The position numbers were made by a program, and so were the translations under genes. Positions 27,772 to 36,438 of a stretch of DNA of 64,000 nt are shown here, piece by piece. The stretch is from the NCBI RefSeq assembly GCF_021044685.1, contig NZ_CP088014.1, positions 434,001 to 498,000 of the forward strand, given 5' to 3'. This DNA comes from Bradyrhizobium daqingense (GTDB taxonomy: Bacteria > Pseudomonadota > Alphaproteobacteria > Rhizobiales > Xanthobacteraceae). Within the stretch, counting starts at the first letter, position 1. Each line of letters begins with the position of its first letter. Under the pieces are notes generated by a model that saw only the letters and a list, made by a program, of their open reading frames with translations, ran no database searches and was not told the origin of the DNA.

Positions 27772-29130
27772 ATGATGAGCCAGGAGCAGAACGACCTGAT
27801 CACCCGCACCGGTCCGAAGGATCCCTGCGGCAAGCTGATGCGGAGCTATTGGCAACCCGCCGCCCTGGTCGATGAGCTCGAGGGTGCGCGGCCGATCCGT
27901 CCGGTCAAACTGCTCGGCGAGAACCTGGTGCTGTTCCGCGACGAGAGTGGACGCTACGGCCTGATTGATCGCCATTGCGCGCATCGCGGCGCCGACCTCG
28001 CCTTCGGCCGGCTCGAGCATGGCGGCCTGCGCTGCGCCTTCCATGGCTGGCTGTTCGACGCCAATGGCCAATGCATCGAGACGCCGGCCGAGCCGAAGGA
28101 GTCAAAACTCTGCCAGAACATCCGCCAGCGCTCCTATCCCGTGGTCGAGAAGAGCGGCATCCTCTGGGCCTATCTCGGCGAAGGTGAACCGCCGGCATTC
28201 CCGGAGCTCGACTGTTTCGTCGCGCCTGGCACGCACACCTTTGCGTTCAAAGGCCACATGGCCTGCAACTGGCTGCAGGCGCTGGAGGTCGGCATCGATC
28301 CCGCGCATGCCTCTTACCTACACCGCTTCTTCGAGGACGAGGACACGTCCACCGCCTACGGCAAGCAATTCCGCGGGGCTTCCGCCGGCTCCGACCTGCC
28401 GATGACCAAGATCCTGCGCGAATACGACCGCCCGATCATCAATGTCGAGCACACCGAATATGGCCTGCGGCTGATCGCGCTGCGGGAGATCGACGAGGAG
28501 CGCACCCATGTGCGCGTCACCAACCAGCTCTTCCCGCACGGCTTCGTCATCCCCATGAGCACAGAGATGACGATCACGCAGTGGCACGTGCCTGTGGACG
28601 ACGAGAACTGCTACTGGTACGCGATCTTCACCAGCTATTCGAACCCGGTCGACAAGCAAAAGATGCGCGAGCAGCGGCTGGAGCTTTACGAGCTGCCGGA
28701 CTACAAATCGCGCAAGAACCGCAGCAACGATTACGGCTTCGATCCGCACGAACAGCAGACCGCGACCTATACCGGCATGGGCACCGACATCAATGTCCAC
28801 GACCAATGGGCGGTGGAATCCATGGGCGCGATCCAGGACCGCACCAAGGAGCATCTCGGTTCGAGCGACAAGGCGATCGTGCAATATCGCCGCCTGCTGC
28901 GGCAGGAGATCGAGAAGGTCAGTGGCGGCGAGAAGCCGATGCTGTTCCTGGACGAAGCCAATGCGCGCAGCATCCAGGGCCCGGCGACCATGGACGGCAT
29001 CGGCCCGACGCGAGGCTGGGAAACCTATTGGATGGAAGTTGACGTCAAGCGCCGCCGCGGCGCGCCGTGGACCGCGCCGGTGCCGAAGGACATCGCCGAC
29101 AACGTGCACCGGCTGACCGCGGCAGAGTGA
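27772..29130 (+). CDS. Rieske aromatic ring-hydroxylating oxygenase, alpha subunit
   Basis: 452 residues from MMSQEQNDLIT. Rieske [2Fe-2S] site: CAHRGADLAFG ... CAFHGW (C-x-H ... C-x2-H) at about residues 68-90. The mononuclear iron site is seen in the GIDPAHASYLHRF block (D/H-x4-H). The overall layout is of the phthalate 4,5-dioxygenase type, which has only alpha subunits. No reductase or beta-subunit gene lies nearby. It is followed, after 145 bp, by a glutamine-synthetase-like gene in the same direction. Substrate unknown. Confidence 0.9.
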   Translation: MMSQEQNDLITRTGPKDPCGKLMRSYWQPAALVDELEGARPIRPVKLLGENLVLFRDESGRYGLIDRHCAHRGADLAFGRLEHGGLRCAFHGWLFDANGQCIETPAEPKESKLCQNIRQRSYPVVEKSGILWAYLGEGEPPAFPELDCFVAPGTHTFAFKGHMACNWLQALEVGIDPAHASYLHRFFEDEDTSTAYGKQFRGASAGSDLPMTKILREYDRPIINVEHTEYGLRLIALREIDEERTHVRVTNQLFPHGFVIPMSTEMTITQWHVPVDDENCYWYAIFTSYSNPVDKQKMREQRLELYELPDYKSRKNRSNDYGFDPHEQQTATYTGMGTDINVHDQWAVESMGAIQDRTKEHLGSSDKAIVQYRRLLRQEIEKVSGGEKPMLFLDEANARSIQGPATMDGIGPTRGWETYWMEVDVKRRRGAPWTAPVPKDIADNVHRLTAAE

Positions 29131-29147
29131 ACGTGACGGCCTATCCT

Positions 29148-29234
29148 CGTCATTGCGAGCGCAGCGAAGCAATCCAGGCTGCCTCTCCGGAGAGACTCTG
29201 GATTGCTTCGTCGCAAGAGCTGCTCGCAATGACG
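29148..29234. repeat. Double-arm palindromic repeat, copy A
   Basis: Outer arms CGTCATTGCGAGC and GCTCGCAATGACG; inner arms GAAGCAATCCAG and CTGGATTGCTTC. A second copy with identical arms lies at 50893-50979. It separates the oxygenase and the glutamine-synthetase-like gene. Confidence 0.8.
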
Positions 29235-29275
29235 GAGAATGTGGCGCATGCTTCCGCGACTCAAGGAGTAGCAAA

Positions 29276-30712
29276 GTGACTTTCGTCGCGCGCCATGCGC
29301 TGTGGTCGGATGAGCAGAGAGATGCGGTGACGCGCATGCGCCGCATCGTCGAAGAGAAGAACCTCGAGGTCATCCGCCTCGCCTTCCCCGACCAGCACGG
29401 CATCCTGCGTGGCAAGACCATCATCGCCTCCGAGGCGATTGCGTCGCTGGAGAGCGGCTGCTCCATCACCACCACCATGCTGGCCAAAGACACCTCGCAC
29501 CGCACGGTGTTTCCGGTGTTCACCGCGGGCGGCGGCTTCGGCATGAAGGAGATGGAGGGCGCGGCGGACGTGCTGATGGTCGCCGATCCCACCACGTTTC
29601 GCGTGCTGCCTTGGGCGCCCACGACGGGCTCGGTGCTGTGCGACCTCTATTTTGGCGACGGTCGCCCGGTGCCGTTCGCAACACGCGGGCTCTATCGCAA
29701 GGTGCTCGATGATCTCGCCGCCCGCGGCCATGATTTCGTCGCGGGTCTCGAGGTCGAATTCCACATCTTCAAGCTCGACGACGCGCATATGCGGCCTGAG
29801 GACGCCGGCCAGCCGGGCACGCCGCCCTCCGTGAGCCTGCTCAGCCACGGCTATCAATATCTCACCGAGCAGCGCTTCGATCAGATGGAGCCGGTGCTGG
29901 AGATCCTGCGGCGTGACATCGTCGCCCTCGGGCTACCCCTGCGCTCGGTCGAGGTCGAGTTCGGGCCGAGCCAATGCGAATTCACCTTTGCACCGAAGAA
30001 GGGCCTGGAGCCCGCCGACAACATGGTGCTGTTCCGCTCCGCCGTGAAGCAGATCGCGCGCCGTCACGGCTATCACGCCACCTTCATGTGCCGGCCGAAG
30101 CTGCCGAACGTCTTCGCCAGCGGCTGGCATCTGCACCAGTCGGTCGTGTCGTGCGCAAGCGGCGAAAATCTATTCATGGCGAAAGACGGCGGCGAGCCGC
30201 TCAGCCCGTTCGGCAAGGCGTACCTTGCTGGCCTGCTCGACCACGCCCGCGCGTCGACGGTGTTCACGACGCCGACCATCAACGGCTATAAGCGCTATCG
30301 CTCCTATTCGCTGGCGCCGGATCGCGCGATCTGGGGCCGCGACAATCGCGGCGTGATGATCCGCGTGCTCGGGGCAGCCAATGATGCCGCAACGCGCCTG
30401 GAGAACCGCATCGGCGAGCCCGCGGCCAATCCCTATCTCTACATGGCCTCGCAGATCCTGTCGGGCCTCGACGGCGTCGACCGCAAGCTCGATCCCGGCC
30501 CGTCCGCCGACACGCCTTACGAGACCAAGGCGCCGCTATTGCCGAAGTCGCTGCGCGATGCGGTCAGCGCGCTGAAGGACGATCCGTTCTTCCGCGAGAA
30601 GTTCGGGCCGGAATTCGTCGACTATTACACCCACATCAAGAACGCCGAGATCGACCGCTTCCTGTCCGAGGTGACCGACTGGGAGCATCGCGAATATTTC
30701 GAGACGTTTTGA
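29276..30712 (+). CDS. Glutamine-synthetase-family enzyme (amine gamma-glutamylation candidate)
   Basis: 478 residues from GTG 29276 (AAGGAG 8 nt upstream). The beta-grasp start IRLAFPDQHGILRGKT, the nucleotide/metal strand VAGLEVEFHIF, the SVEVEFGPSQCEFTF acidic pair and GWHLHQSV are those of class-I GS-like enzymes. True GlnA keeps a C-terminal adenylylation Tyr block; that is not recognisable here, and the sequence resembles the PuuA/GlnA-like (gamma-glutamylpolyamine or -anilide) subfamily. Placement after a Rieske oxygenase suggests an amine substrate, by analogy with aniline degradation. Confidence 0.85.
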   Translation: MTFVARHALWSDEQRDAVTRMRRIVEEKNLEVIRLAFPDQHGILRGKTIIASEAIASLESGCSITTTMLAKDTSHRTVFPVFTAGGGFGMKEMEGAADVLMVADPTTFRVLPWAPTTGSVLCDLYFGDGRPVPFATRGLYRKVLDDLAARGHDFVAGLEVEFHIFKLDDAHMRPEDAGQPGTPPSVSLLSHGYQYLTEQRFDQMEPVLEILRRDIVALGLPLRSVEVEFGPSQCEFTFAPKKGLEPADNMVLFRSAVKQIARRHGYHATFMCRPKLPNVFASGWHLHQSVVSCASGENLFMAKDGGEPLSPFGKAYLAGLLDHARASTVFTTPTINGYKRYRSYSLAPDRAIWGRDNRGVMIRVLGAANDAATRLENRIGEPAANPYLYMASQILSGLDGVDRKLDPGPSADTPYETKAPLLPKSLRDAVSALKDDPFFREKFGPEFVDYYTHIKNAEIDRFLSEVTDWEHREYFETF

Positions 30713-30722
30713 TGGGGATGGG

Positions 30723-30742
30723 GCCTCACGCCGGCGTGAGGC
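30723..30742 (+). terminator. Perfect palindrome after the glutamine-synthetase-like gene
   Basis: GCCTCACGCC-GGCGTGAGGC, a 20-bp perfect palindrome 11 bp past the stop at 30712. No T-run follows. Confidence 0.5.
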
Positions 30743-30871
30743 GACTTCGTCTGGCCTGTTCCGACGACATCACTCCGCGCGCCGACGAAACCAATTTCCC
30801 AATGTCTCGAAAACCGCCGGAAAAACGGCCGCGCTAGGCTGCAAACATGTGATCAACAATGGAGTTCGGTC

Positions 30872-30958
30872 ATGTGGGGTCAATTGTTCAACCTGATCTA
30901 TCGCCTGTCGTGCCGCACCACCTTGATCGAGATCGGCGTGCATCGCCTGGCGCGCTGA
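30872..30958 (+). CDS. Possible 28-residue peptide before the IS
   Basis: Encodes MWGQLFNLIYRLSCRTTLIEIG and six further residues, then TGA. GGAG sits 7 nt upstream of the ATG. Short, with a hydrophobic/basic amphipathic pattern. No family is recognised; it may be a real small peptide or chance. The IS begins 23 bp past the stop, so it is not truncated by it. Confidence 0.3.
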   Translation: MWGQLFNLIYRLSCRTTLIEIGVHRLAR

Positions 30959-30977
30959 CGCCCAGCGGATGCGAGAT

Positions 30978-30981
30978 AGGT
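30978..30981. repeat. Target-site duplication, left (AGGT)
   Basis: AGGT directly abuts the left end of the IS and is repeated at 32508-32511. Confidence 0.75.
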
Positions 30982-32507
30982 AGTCGTCCGTTAAGAAGCC
31001 GGATTGATCGAGGCTGGCCGGGCGAGCGTGCGCCATAGCTGGGCCAGGAACAGGCACAAGAGATATCTCAGCCAGGCGAGGATGCGGCGGAAGTTGTGTC
31101 CGACGGCTGAGAGGACGACGTTGGCGGCATCGCCGGCGCGGCCTTTGAGGTAGCAGCGCCCGAGGTGGCCTTCCGCCTTCAGGTGTCCGATGATGGGCTC
31201 GATGGCGGAGCGGCGGCGCAGCTCGCGCTTGATGACACCGAAAACGCCGCGCTTCTGGCCGGAGATGAAGACGCGACGGGGATTTTGTGCGTCGTGGCCG
31301 CGGTATCCCTTGTCGACATAGGCCCGCTCGATCGGACAGCCGGTGAGTGTCTCGGTGCGGTCAATGACGTCCCGCAAGGTGTGACCGTCGTAGGGGTTGT
31401 CGGGCAGTGCGCTGGCGTGCAGCACGAACAGGCCACCGGGAGCCCGGCGGTTGTTGGTGACGATGGAGGCCTTCACGCCGAACTCGTAAGGCGCGCTGGC
31501 CTTGCCCTTGCCGATGCACTCCACTTCCGGGGCATGGAAGGAATAGAGCTTCCAGCCGCGCTGGCGCTGCTGCTGCGAGCGGATCTGCGTGGCCCGGCCG
31601 AGCGGGAGGGCGAACGCCTGCTCCAGTGCTGGCTGGCCTTCGATCTTGCGGCGGATGTCGCGGATGATCCGGCCCAGCCGGCTACGCAGGATACGCAACT
31701 GCCGCTGATGCCGCCTGAACTGTTTGGCATGGGCGTAGCGGCCGGCCATCATCGCGGCGGCCTTGGCGATGCGAGCATAGGATTGCCGCAGCCTGACGCC
31801 GTGCCTGATCGCCAGGCGGTTGAGCCCCTTGATGGCCGCATGCAGCAGCTTGGCATCGGTCGGAAAGGTGATGGCCTTCGGCTGCACCGTGGTGTCGACC
31901 GTAACCCGCTTGAGGTCCTGGCTGCGTAATGCACCGGCCTCGTGCGCTACCCGCAAGCTCTCGGCCAGCAGCAACTCCAGCTTGTCGCCAAGCCGCTTGC
32001 GCCAATGGCTCAGGTCCGAGCGCTCGTGCGGGAACGTGTGCTGAAAGAACTCTTCCCCGGTGAAGAACTGGAAGTATGGGTCATGGACCCAGCGCTCGCA
32101 CACCTCCTCATCGGACAGCCCGTAAATGTGCTTGAGCAACAGCAGACCGATCATGAAGCGCGTCTCGATCCCGGGCCTGCCGTTCTCGCTGTAGAGCGGC
32201 GCGATCTCGCCGTCGATCCAGTCCCAATCGACCTTGCCGGCGAGCAGAACCAGCTCGTGCTTCATATTGATGATCTGGTCGAGCCGAGCCCGGAACAGAT
32301 CGTTCGATCCCGTCGTCTTGTGCTTCTTCGGCCGCATCGTTCCCTCCGATGCAGACAAGGAATCATGCTTCCCGCTTCGAGGGAATCCACGAAAACCAAA
32401 TCGCAAGGTTCTGACGCCCAAAGCATCAAAACCTTGCAATCTGGAAATGCCCCTTAGCCCAAATCGAGATTCCCGATCAGTGGCTTAGTCCTTCTTCACG
32501 GACGACT
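30982..32507 (-). mobile_element. Complete IS5-type insertion sequence, 1526 bp
   Basis: Left end AGTCGTCCGTTAAGAAG and right end (reverse complement) AGTCGTCCGTGAAGAAG form 17-bp terminal inverted repeats with a single mismatch; the flanks carry a 4-bp duplication AGGT. One intact transposase gene fills the element. The clean duplication and nearly identical ends imply a recent insertion. It lies 34 bp upstream of a small secreted-protein gene, whose promoter it may have displaced. Confidence 0.9.
30991..32337 (-). CDS. IS5-family DDE transposase
   Basis: 448 residues from MRPKKHKTTG, preceded by GGAGGG. The N-terminal DUF772-type domain contains RFMIGLLLLKHIYGLSDEEV; the DDE triad is visible as VTVDTTVQPKAI (D148), AYVDKGYRGH and RRRSAIEPIIGHLK. 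The reading frame is intact, so the element may be active. Its TAA stop is the first triplet after the left inverted repeat begins (30991-30993). Confidence 0.94.
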   Translation of the reverse strand: MRPKKHKTTGSNDLFRARLDQIINMKHELVLLAGKVDWDWIDGEIAPLYSENGRPGIETRFMIGLLLLKHIYGLSDEEVCERWVHDPYFQFFTGEEFFQHTFPHERSDLSHWRKRLGDKLELLLAESLRVAHEAGALRSQDLKRVTVDTTVQPKAITFPTDAKLLHAAIKGLNRLAIRHGVRLRQSYARIAKAAAMMAGRYAHAKQFRRHQRQLRILRSRLGRIIRDIRRKIEGQPALEQAFALPLGRATQIRSQQQRQRGWKLYSFHAPEVECIGKGKASAPYEFGVKASIVTNNRRAPGGLFVLHASALPDNPYDGHTLRDVIDRTETLTGCPIERAYVDKGYRGHDAQNPRRVFISGQKRGVFGVIKRELRRRSAIEPIIGHLKAEGHLGRCYLKGRAGDAANVVLSAVGHNFRRILAWLRYLLCLFLAQLWRTLARPASINPAS

Positions 32508-32511
32508 AGGT
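32508..32511. repeat. Target-site duplication, right (AGGT)
   Basis: Second copy of AGGT, immediately after the right end of the IS at 32507. Confidence 0.75.
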
Positions 32512-32541
32512 AAGGCATTTTGACGGATACGGGGCCTTCCC

Positions 32542-32889
32542 ATGCGCAAGCTTATTCTGATCGCCGCGGTGTCGCTGCTGCCAAACCACGCCTATGCGGG
32601 CAGTTCGCGAGGCCTCAGCTTGGCCGCCGCCAATGCAAAGCAGCCGGTCACCGAGCAGGCCGCTACATCCTCGCAAGCGACGTCGCCGTCACCGGCAAAC
32701 GTCCAGACAGCGACCACAACGCCAACGTCACCTCCGCCGGCCGCAACGGCGTCGACTGCAACGGCTCCTGTGCAATCGAGCCCCGCACCGGCGGCGAGGA
32801 CAATCGAGGCGCCGAAGCCGAAGCGCCGGCAGCCGTCCGTGGAAGCCCGCGTGATCCGCGAACTGCACCGCCACGGCATCTATTGGTGA
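32542..32889 (+). CDS. Small secreted Ala/Pro/Thr-rich protein
   Basis: 115 residues. Signal peptide MRKLILIAAVSLLPNHAYAG with a plausible cleavage after AYA. The middle (about residues 35-90) is low-complexity Ala/Pro/Thr/Ser, then a basic tail KPKRRQPSVEARVIRELHRHG. Family not recognised. The IS ends 34 bp upstream, so its original promoter is likely disrupted or replaced by an IS-borne one. Confidence 0.65.
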   Translation: MRKLILIAAVSLLPNHAYAGSSRGLSLAAANAKQPVTEQAATSSQATSPSPANVQTATTTPTSPPPAATASTATAPVQSSPAPAARTIEAPKPKRRQPSVEARVIRELHRHGIYW

Positions 32890-32920
32890 CCGTCCGGCCG
32901 CTTCCATCCGACAGCAACGC

Positions 32921-35215
32921 TCACCAGCGATAGCCGAGCGTGGCGATGACGGTCAGCGGGGCGCCGCGGTAGCAATAGCCGACCTGGCACGTGGTGTAGT
33001 GCAGATTGAACAGGTTCTTGGCATTGACCTGGAATTGAAGCCCCTTCAGCTCCTTCGCCGCCTGGCCGAAATCATATTTCAGCGCCGCGTCGACCAGGGT
33101 CACCGAACTGTTCCTGAACGTGTTCAGATCGTCGCCATAGCTCCACGACATGTAACGCACGCCGCCACCGATGCTCAGCCCCGCGAACGGGCCGGCAAAC
33201 GGCAGGGTATAGTTGCCCCATAGCGTTGCCGTGTGCGGAGGATTGCCCGACGGAAACTTGCCGACCAGCGAACTGTCGCCGGCCTGCTTGGTGACCATAT
33301 CGAGATAGGTGTAGGACGAGGTGATGTCGAAGCCGCCGCCGAGACTCGCGAGCCCCTGCAATTCGAAGCCGCGGCTTTGAATCTCGCCGCGCTGGACCGT
33401 CACGCCGGTCCCCGTCGTGACCAGCCCGCCGTCCTGGGTCAGGTCGAACACCGCGGCGGTGATGAAGCTCCTCGTCCCCTGTGGCTGATACTTGATACCG
33501 ACCTCGGTCTGCTTGCCGGTGGTGGGCTTGAAGAAGGCGCCCGAGGGGTCGACGCCGAGATTGGGAAAGAACGACGTCGAATAGGCGACATAGGGCGCGA
33601 CGCCGGAATCGAACACGTAGGTCAACCCGGCTCTGCCGCTATAGGCCTGATCGGATTGCTGCTGCCGGGTCAGCGCGAACAGATTCTCGCCGGTGGTGCT
33701 GACCCAGTCGCTGCGGCCGCTCAGCGTCAGGATCCAGTGGTCGAGCCTGGCCTGATCCTGGATGTACACACCGGACTGGGTCTGGCGCTGCTGCGTCGAG
33801 GACGAGATCGCGGGATCGGGAATGGATTCCGGCACATAGACCGGCGCGGCCAGATTGAGATCGGAGACGCCGAAGCCGAACCCCTGCTTGTCGCTGAACT
33901 TCGACGACGTGTAGTCGGTGCCGACCAGGAGCGTGTGCTGCACCGGTCCGGTCGCCAGCTTGGCCTCGACCTGATTGTCCATGATGGCCGATTGCAGGGT
34001 GTCGTGGACATAGCCGGTATAGCGCGAGGCGATGTTGCCGGCGGATACGCCGAGAATGCCGACATAGCGGGTGACCGCGTCGAGATCGACATAGCGGAAT
34101 TTCTGGCGGACGGTCACGGCGTTGTTGAACGCATGCTCGAACAGGTAGCCGACGCGCCCCTGCTCCTGATCGAGCGAATTGTAGGACGGGCTGCCCGTGA
34201 AGATATCCGTCGTCGTCCCGATTCCCGACGAATAGGTGAACATCGACCCCGGCGTCTTCGATTTCTGATAGGCGCCGAGCAGCGTGAACGTCGTCGACTG
34301 GTCCGGTCTCCAGGTGACCGCCGGTGCGACGTAGACGCGGTTGTCCTTGCCGCCAGGCACGAACACGTCAGCGTCGCGCACGACGCCGGTCAGCCGATAG
34401 GAAAATTGGCCATTGGCATCGACCGGCCCCGACAGATCGAAATTACCCTGAACGCGATCGCGGTCGCCGAACAGTGTCTGCACCTCGTGGAACGGCCGGC
34501 TGGTCGGCAGCTTGCTCTGGAGGTCGATCAATCCGCCGGGCGAGCCGAGGCCGTAGAGTGCCGAACTCGGGCCGCGGACCACGGTGATGCTGTCGACGCC
34601 ATAGGGCTCGGTCTTGAACACGCCGAGACCGGCGCCGGCGAGGCGCAAGCCGTCGAGATAGATGCCGTTATAGGTGATGTCGAAGCCGCGGATGGAGATG
34701 GCATCGAAACGCGGATCGTAGCCGGCGGCATCGATGCGGACGCCCGGTTCATAGCCGACCGCCTCCGTCAGCGTCTGCACGGCGCGATCGTTCAGCTCCT
34801 TGCGCGTCACCACCGAGATCGACTGCGGTGTCTCCAGCAACGGAGTGTTGGTCTTGGTACCGGCAGAACTGCTGTTGGCAACGTAGCTGTTCTCGCTCGC
34901 CAGCTTGCCTTCGCCGATGCCAGCCTCGCGCGCCTCCGGGTTTCGGGCCTGCCCGGATGCGGCATTGCGCTGCGCCGCGACGCGGCCGCGCTGTGACGCT
35001 GAATTGCGCTGGGCGGACTGGGCGCGCGGACGCGCCTGGTTCGGCGCCTCGACGGTGACGGGCGGCAAGGTCGCTGCTGTTGATCCAGAATTCGTCCCGG
35101 AGACCTGCGCGAGCGTCGGTGTGGCGTGCAGCACCACACCGAGGCCGGCCATACCCAGCCCGGCCTTCACCACCCGCTCCCAACTGAACGTCTGTCCGTC
35201 GTCGCGCCGCATCAT
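32921..35215 (-). CDS. TonB-dependent siderophore receptor
   Basis: 764-residue outer-membrane receptor. After a signal-type N-terminus ending near PTLAQ, a long Ala/Gln/Arg-rich linker (about residues 45-115) precedes the plug: TPQSISVVTRKEL, IRGFDITYNGIYLDGLRL and VVRGPSSALYGLGSPGG. It ends in LTVIATLGYRW, the terminal beta-strand with aromatic residue. There is no N-terminal sigma-signalling (STN) domain. The AraC-type gene just upstream suggests siderophore-dependent control. Confidence 0.94.
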   Translation of the reverse strand: MMRRDDGQTFSWERVVKAGLGMAGLGVVLHATPTLAQVSGTNSGSTAATLPPVTVEAPNQARPRAQSAQRNSASQRGRVAAQRNAASGQARNPEAREAGIGEGKLASENSYVANSSSAGTKTNTPLLETPQSISVVTRKELNDRAVQTLTEAVGYEPGVRIDAAGYDPRFDAISIRGFDITYNGIYLDGLRLAGAGLGVFKTEPYGVDSITVVRGPSSALYGLGSPGGLIDLQSKLPTSRPFHEVQTLFGDRDRVQGNFDLSGPVDANGQFSYRLTGVVRDADVFVPGGKDNRVYVAPAVTWRPDQSTTFTLLGAYQKSKTPGSMFTYSSGIGTTTDIFTGSPSYNSLDQEQGRVGYLFEHAFNNAVTVRQKFRYVDLDAVTRYVGILGVSAGNIASRYTGYVHDTLQSAIMDNQVEAKLATGPVQHTLLVGTDYTSSKFSDKQGFGFGVSDLNLAAPVYVPESIPDPAISSSTQQRQTQSGVYIQDQARLDHWILTLSGRSDWVSTTGENLFALTRQQQSDQAYSGRAGLTYVFDSGVAPYVAYSTSFFPNLGVDPSGAFFKPTTGKQTEVGIKYQPQGTRSFITAAVFDLTQDGGLVTTGTGVTVQRGEIQSRGFELQGLASLGGGFDITSSYTYLDMVTKQAGDSSLVGKFPSGNPPHTATLWGNYTLPFAGPFAGLSIGGGVRYMSWSYGDDLNTFRNSSVTLVDAALKYDFGQAAKELKGLQFQVNAKNLFNLHYTTCQVGYCYRGAPLTVIATLGYRW

Positions 35216-35270
35216 CTTCCCCGAGTTCCGTCTTCAAACGAACCGGGAGTAACCAGATCGAGGCACGCAC

Positions 35271-35299
35271 CGCCTTTGCGATTGTGCAAATCGCCTTTG
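35271..35299. promoter_or_regulatory. Direct repeats and dyad before the TonB receptor (AraC site candidate)
   Basis: CGCCTTTG at 35271-35278 and again at 35292-35299, exactly 21 bp apart; between and overlapping is the dyad GCGATT-gtgca-AATCGC (35278-35294). Two direct half-sites two helical turns apart are the form bound by AraC-type dimers. It is 56-84 bp upstream of the receptor ATG. Confidence 0.5.
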
Positions 35300-35398
35300 A
35301 TTCCACGTGGAGGCTTTCAAGACTGCGGACGGAGACTTCATCGCGAACGGCGCAGACACATCGCGAAACATTTCGGCCGGCGCGCAATCCTCTCGCCG

Positions 35399-36280
35399 CT
35401 ACTGACAGCGGCTGGGCGAATAGCCGAAGTGCCTGCGAAAGGCCGTCGCGAAATTGGCCGGATGGGCGTAGCCCACCCGAAAGGCTGCCTCGGTGACTGA
35501 CAACCGTTGATGAATCAGAAGGTCACGTGCGGCATCGAGCCGCCGGGCCCGCAAATAGTCGATCGCGCTCTCGCCATACGCCATCTGGAACTTCTGATTG
35601 AATGACCGCCGGCTCAGGCCTGCGTTCCGCGCCAGCTCGTCGATGCTCCAGGGATAGGCGAGATCGGCGTCCATCCGCTCCTTGACCGATTGCAGCCGCA
35701 TCCGCTGGAGGTCGGTCGCCGGATCGAGCGCGATTCGGCAACGCTCGCTGCACAAGGCATGGACGACGATCTCGGCGGCATGCGCCGACAGCAGCAGTCG
35801 CGCCGCATTTCCGGCGACCGGCGGCGAGAACATTTCCGCCGCGACGGCCTGCACGCGTGCAGATGCCGCCAGCGAGACGATGGCCGGCTTAGCCCCCTCG
35901 TCCCGGAACAGGGTCCGAAACTCATCGCCGAGGCCGAGCTCATCGATCGAAGTCTGGGGCAGTGCCAGGCCGATCGCAGGACGTTCGTCGCGCCGGACCG
36001 AGCGGCACATCGCGAGAGATTCGCGCACGGCAATTGTCGTGATCTGCCTTTCGCCGATCGCGCGCGTCGCATTGCCGCGGTCTGCACCGTCATCGAACAC
36101 CACGGAGATGAACAGACCCGGCGCGACCATCGCAGGCCCGCGCGTGTCGGCGCGAAACTCACCTCTGACGAACACGCAGCCCGGGAAATCCAGCCATTGG
36201 CCTCTCGTCGAAGCGCCTTGCTGCGCGGAACCGATGTCGTCTTTGGGCCGTCCGATAATTTGCTCGTAAAAGTCCCGCAT
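35399..36280 (-). CDS. AraC family regulator (PchR-like context)
   Basis: 293 residues. The C-terminal domain has both helix-turn-helix units (IDELARNAGLSRRSFNQKFQ and LSVTEAAFRVGYAHPANFATAF); the N-terminal approximately 190 residues form an effector domain with little similarity visible, which includes SAHAAEIVVHALCS. It lies 183 bp upstream of the siderophore receptor in the same direction; PchR-type ligand-responsive activation is inferred from this. Confidence 0.88.
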   Translation of the reverse strand: MRDFYEQIIGRPKDDIGSAQQGASTRGQWLDFPGCVFVRGEFRADTRGPAMVAPGLFISVVFDDGADRGNATRAIGERQITTIAVRESLAMCRSVRRDERPAIGLALPQTSIDELGLGDEFRTLFRDEGAKPAIVSLAASARVQAVAAEMFSPPVAGNAARLLLSAHAAEIVVHALCSERCRIALDPATDLQRMRLQSVKERMDADLAYPWSIDELARNAGLSRRSFNQKFQMAYGESAIDYLRARRLDAARDLLIHQRLSVTEAAFRVGYAHPANFATAFRRHFGYSPSRCQ

Positions 36281-36438
36281 CGAATCCGCTTACATCGCGG
36301 CCTCTTTGACGGCAGACGGCGGCGCGCTCAAGGGGACAGCGCGCAGTTTGGAGGATTTCGAAACTGGATTCGCTCGAAGCAATCTTACGCTGCGGCGGCC
36401 CAAGGGAGAGAGAAGGCAACGAGAACGCAACGAACGCG

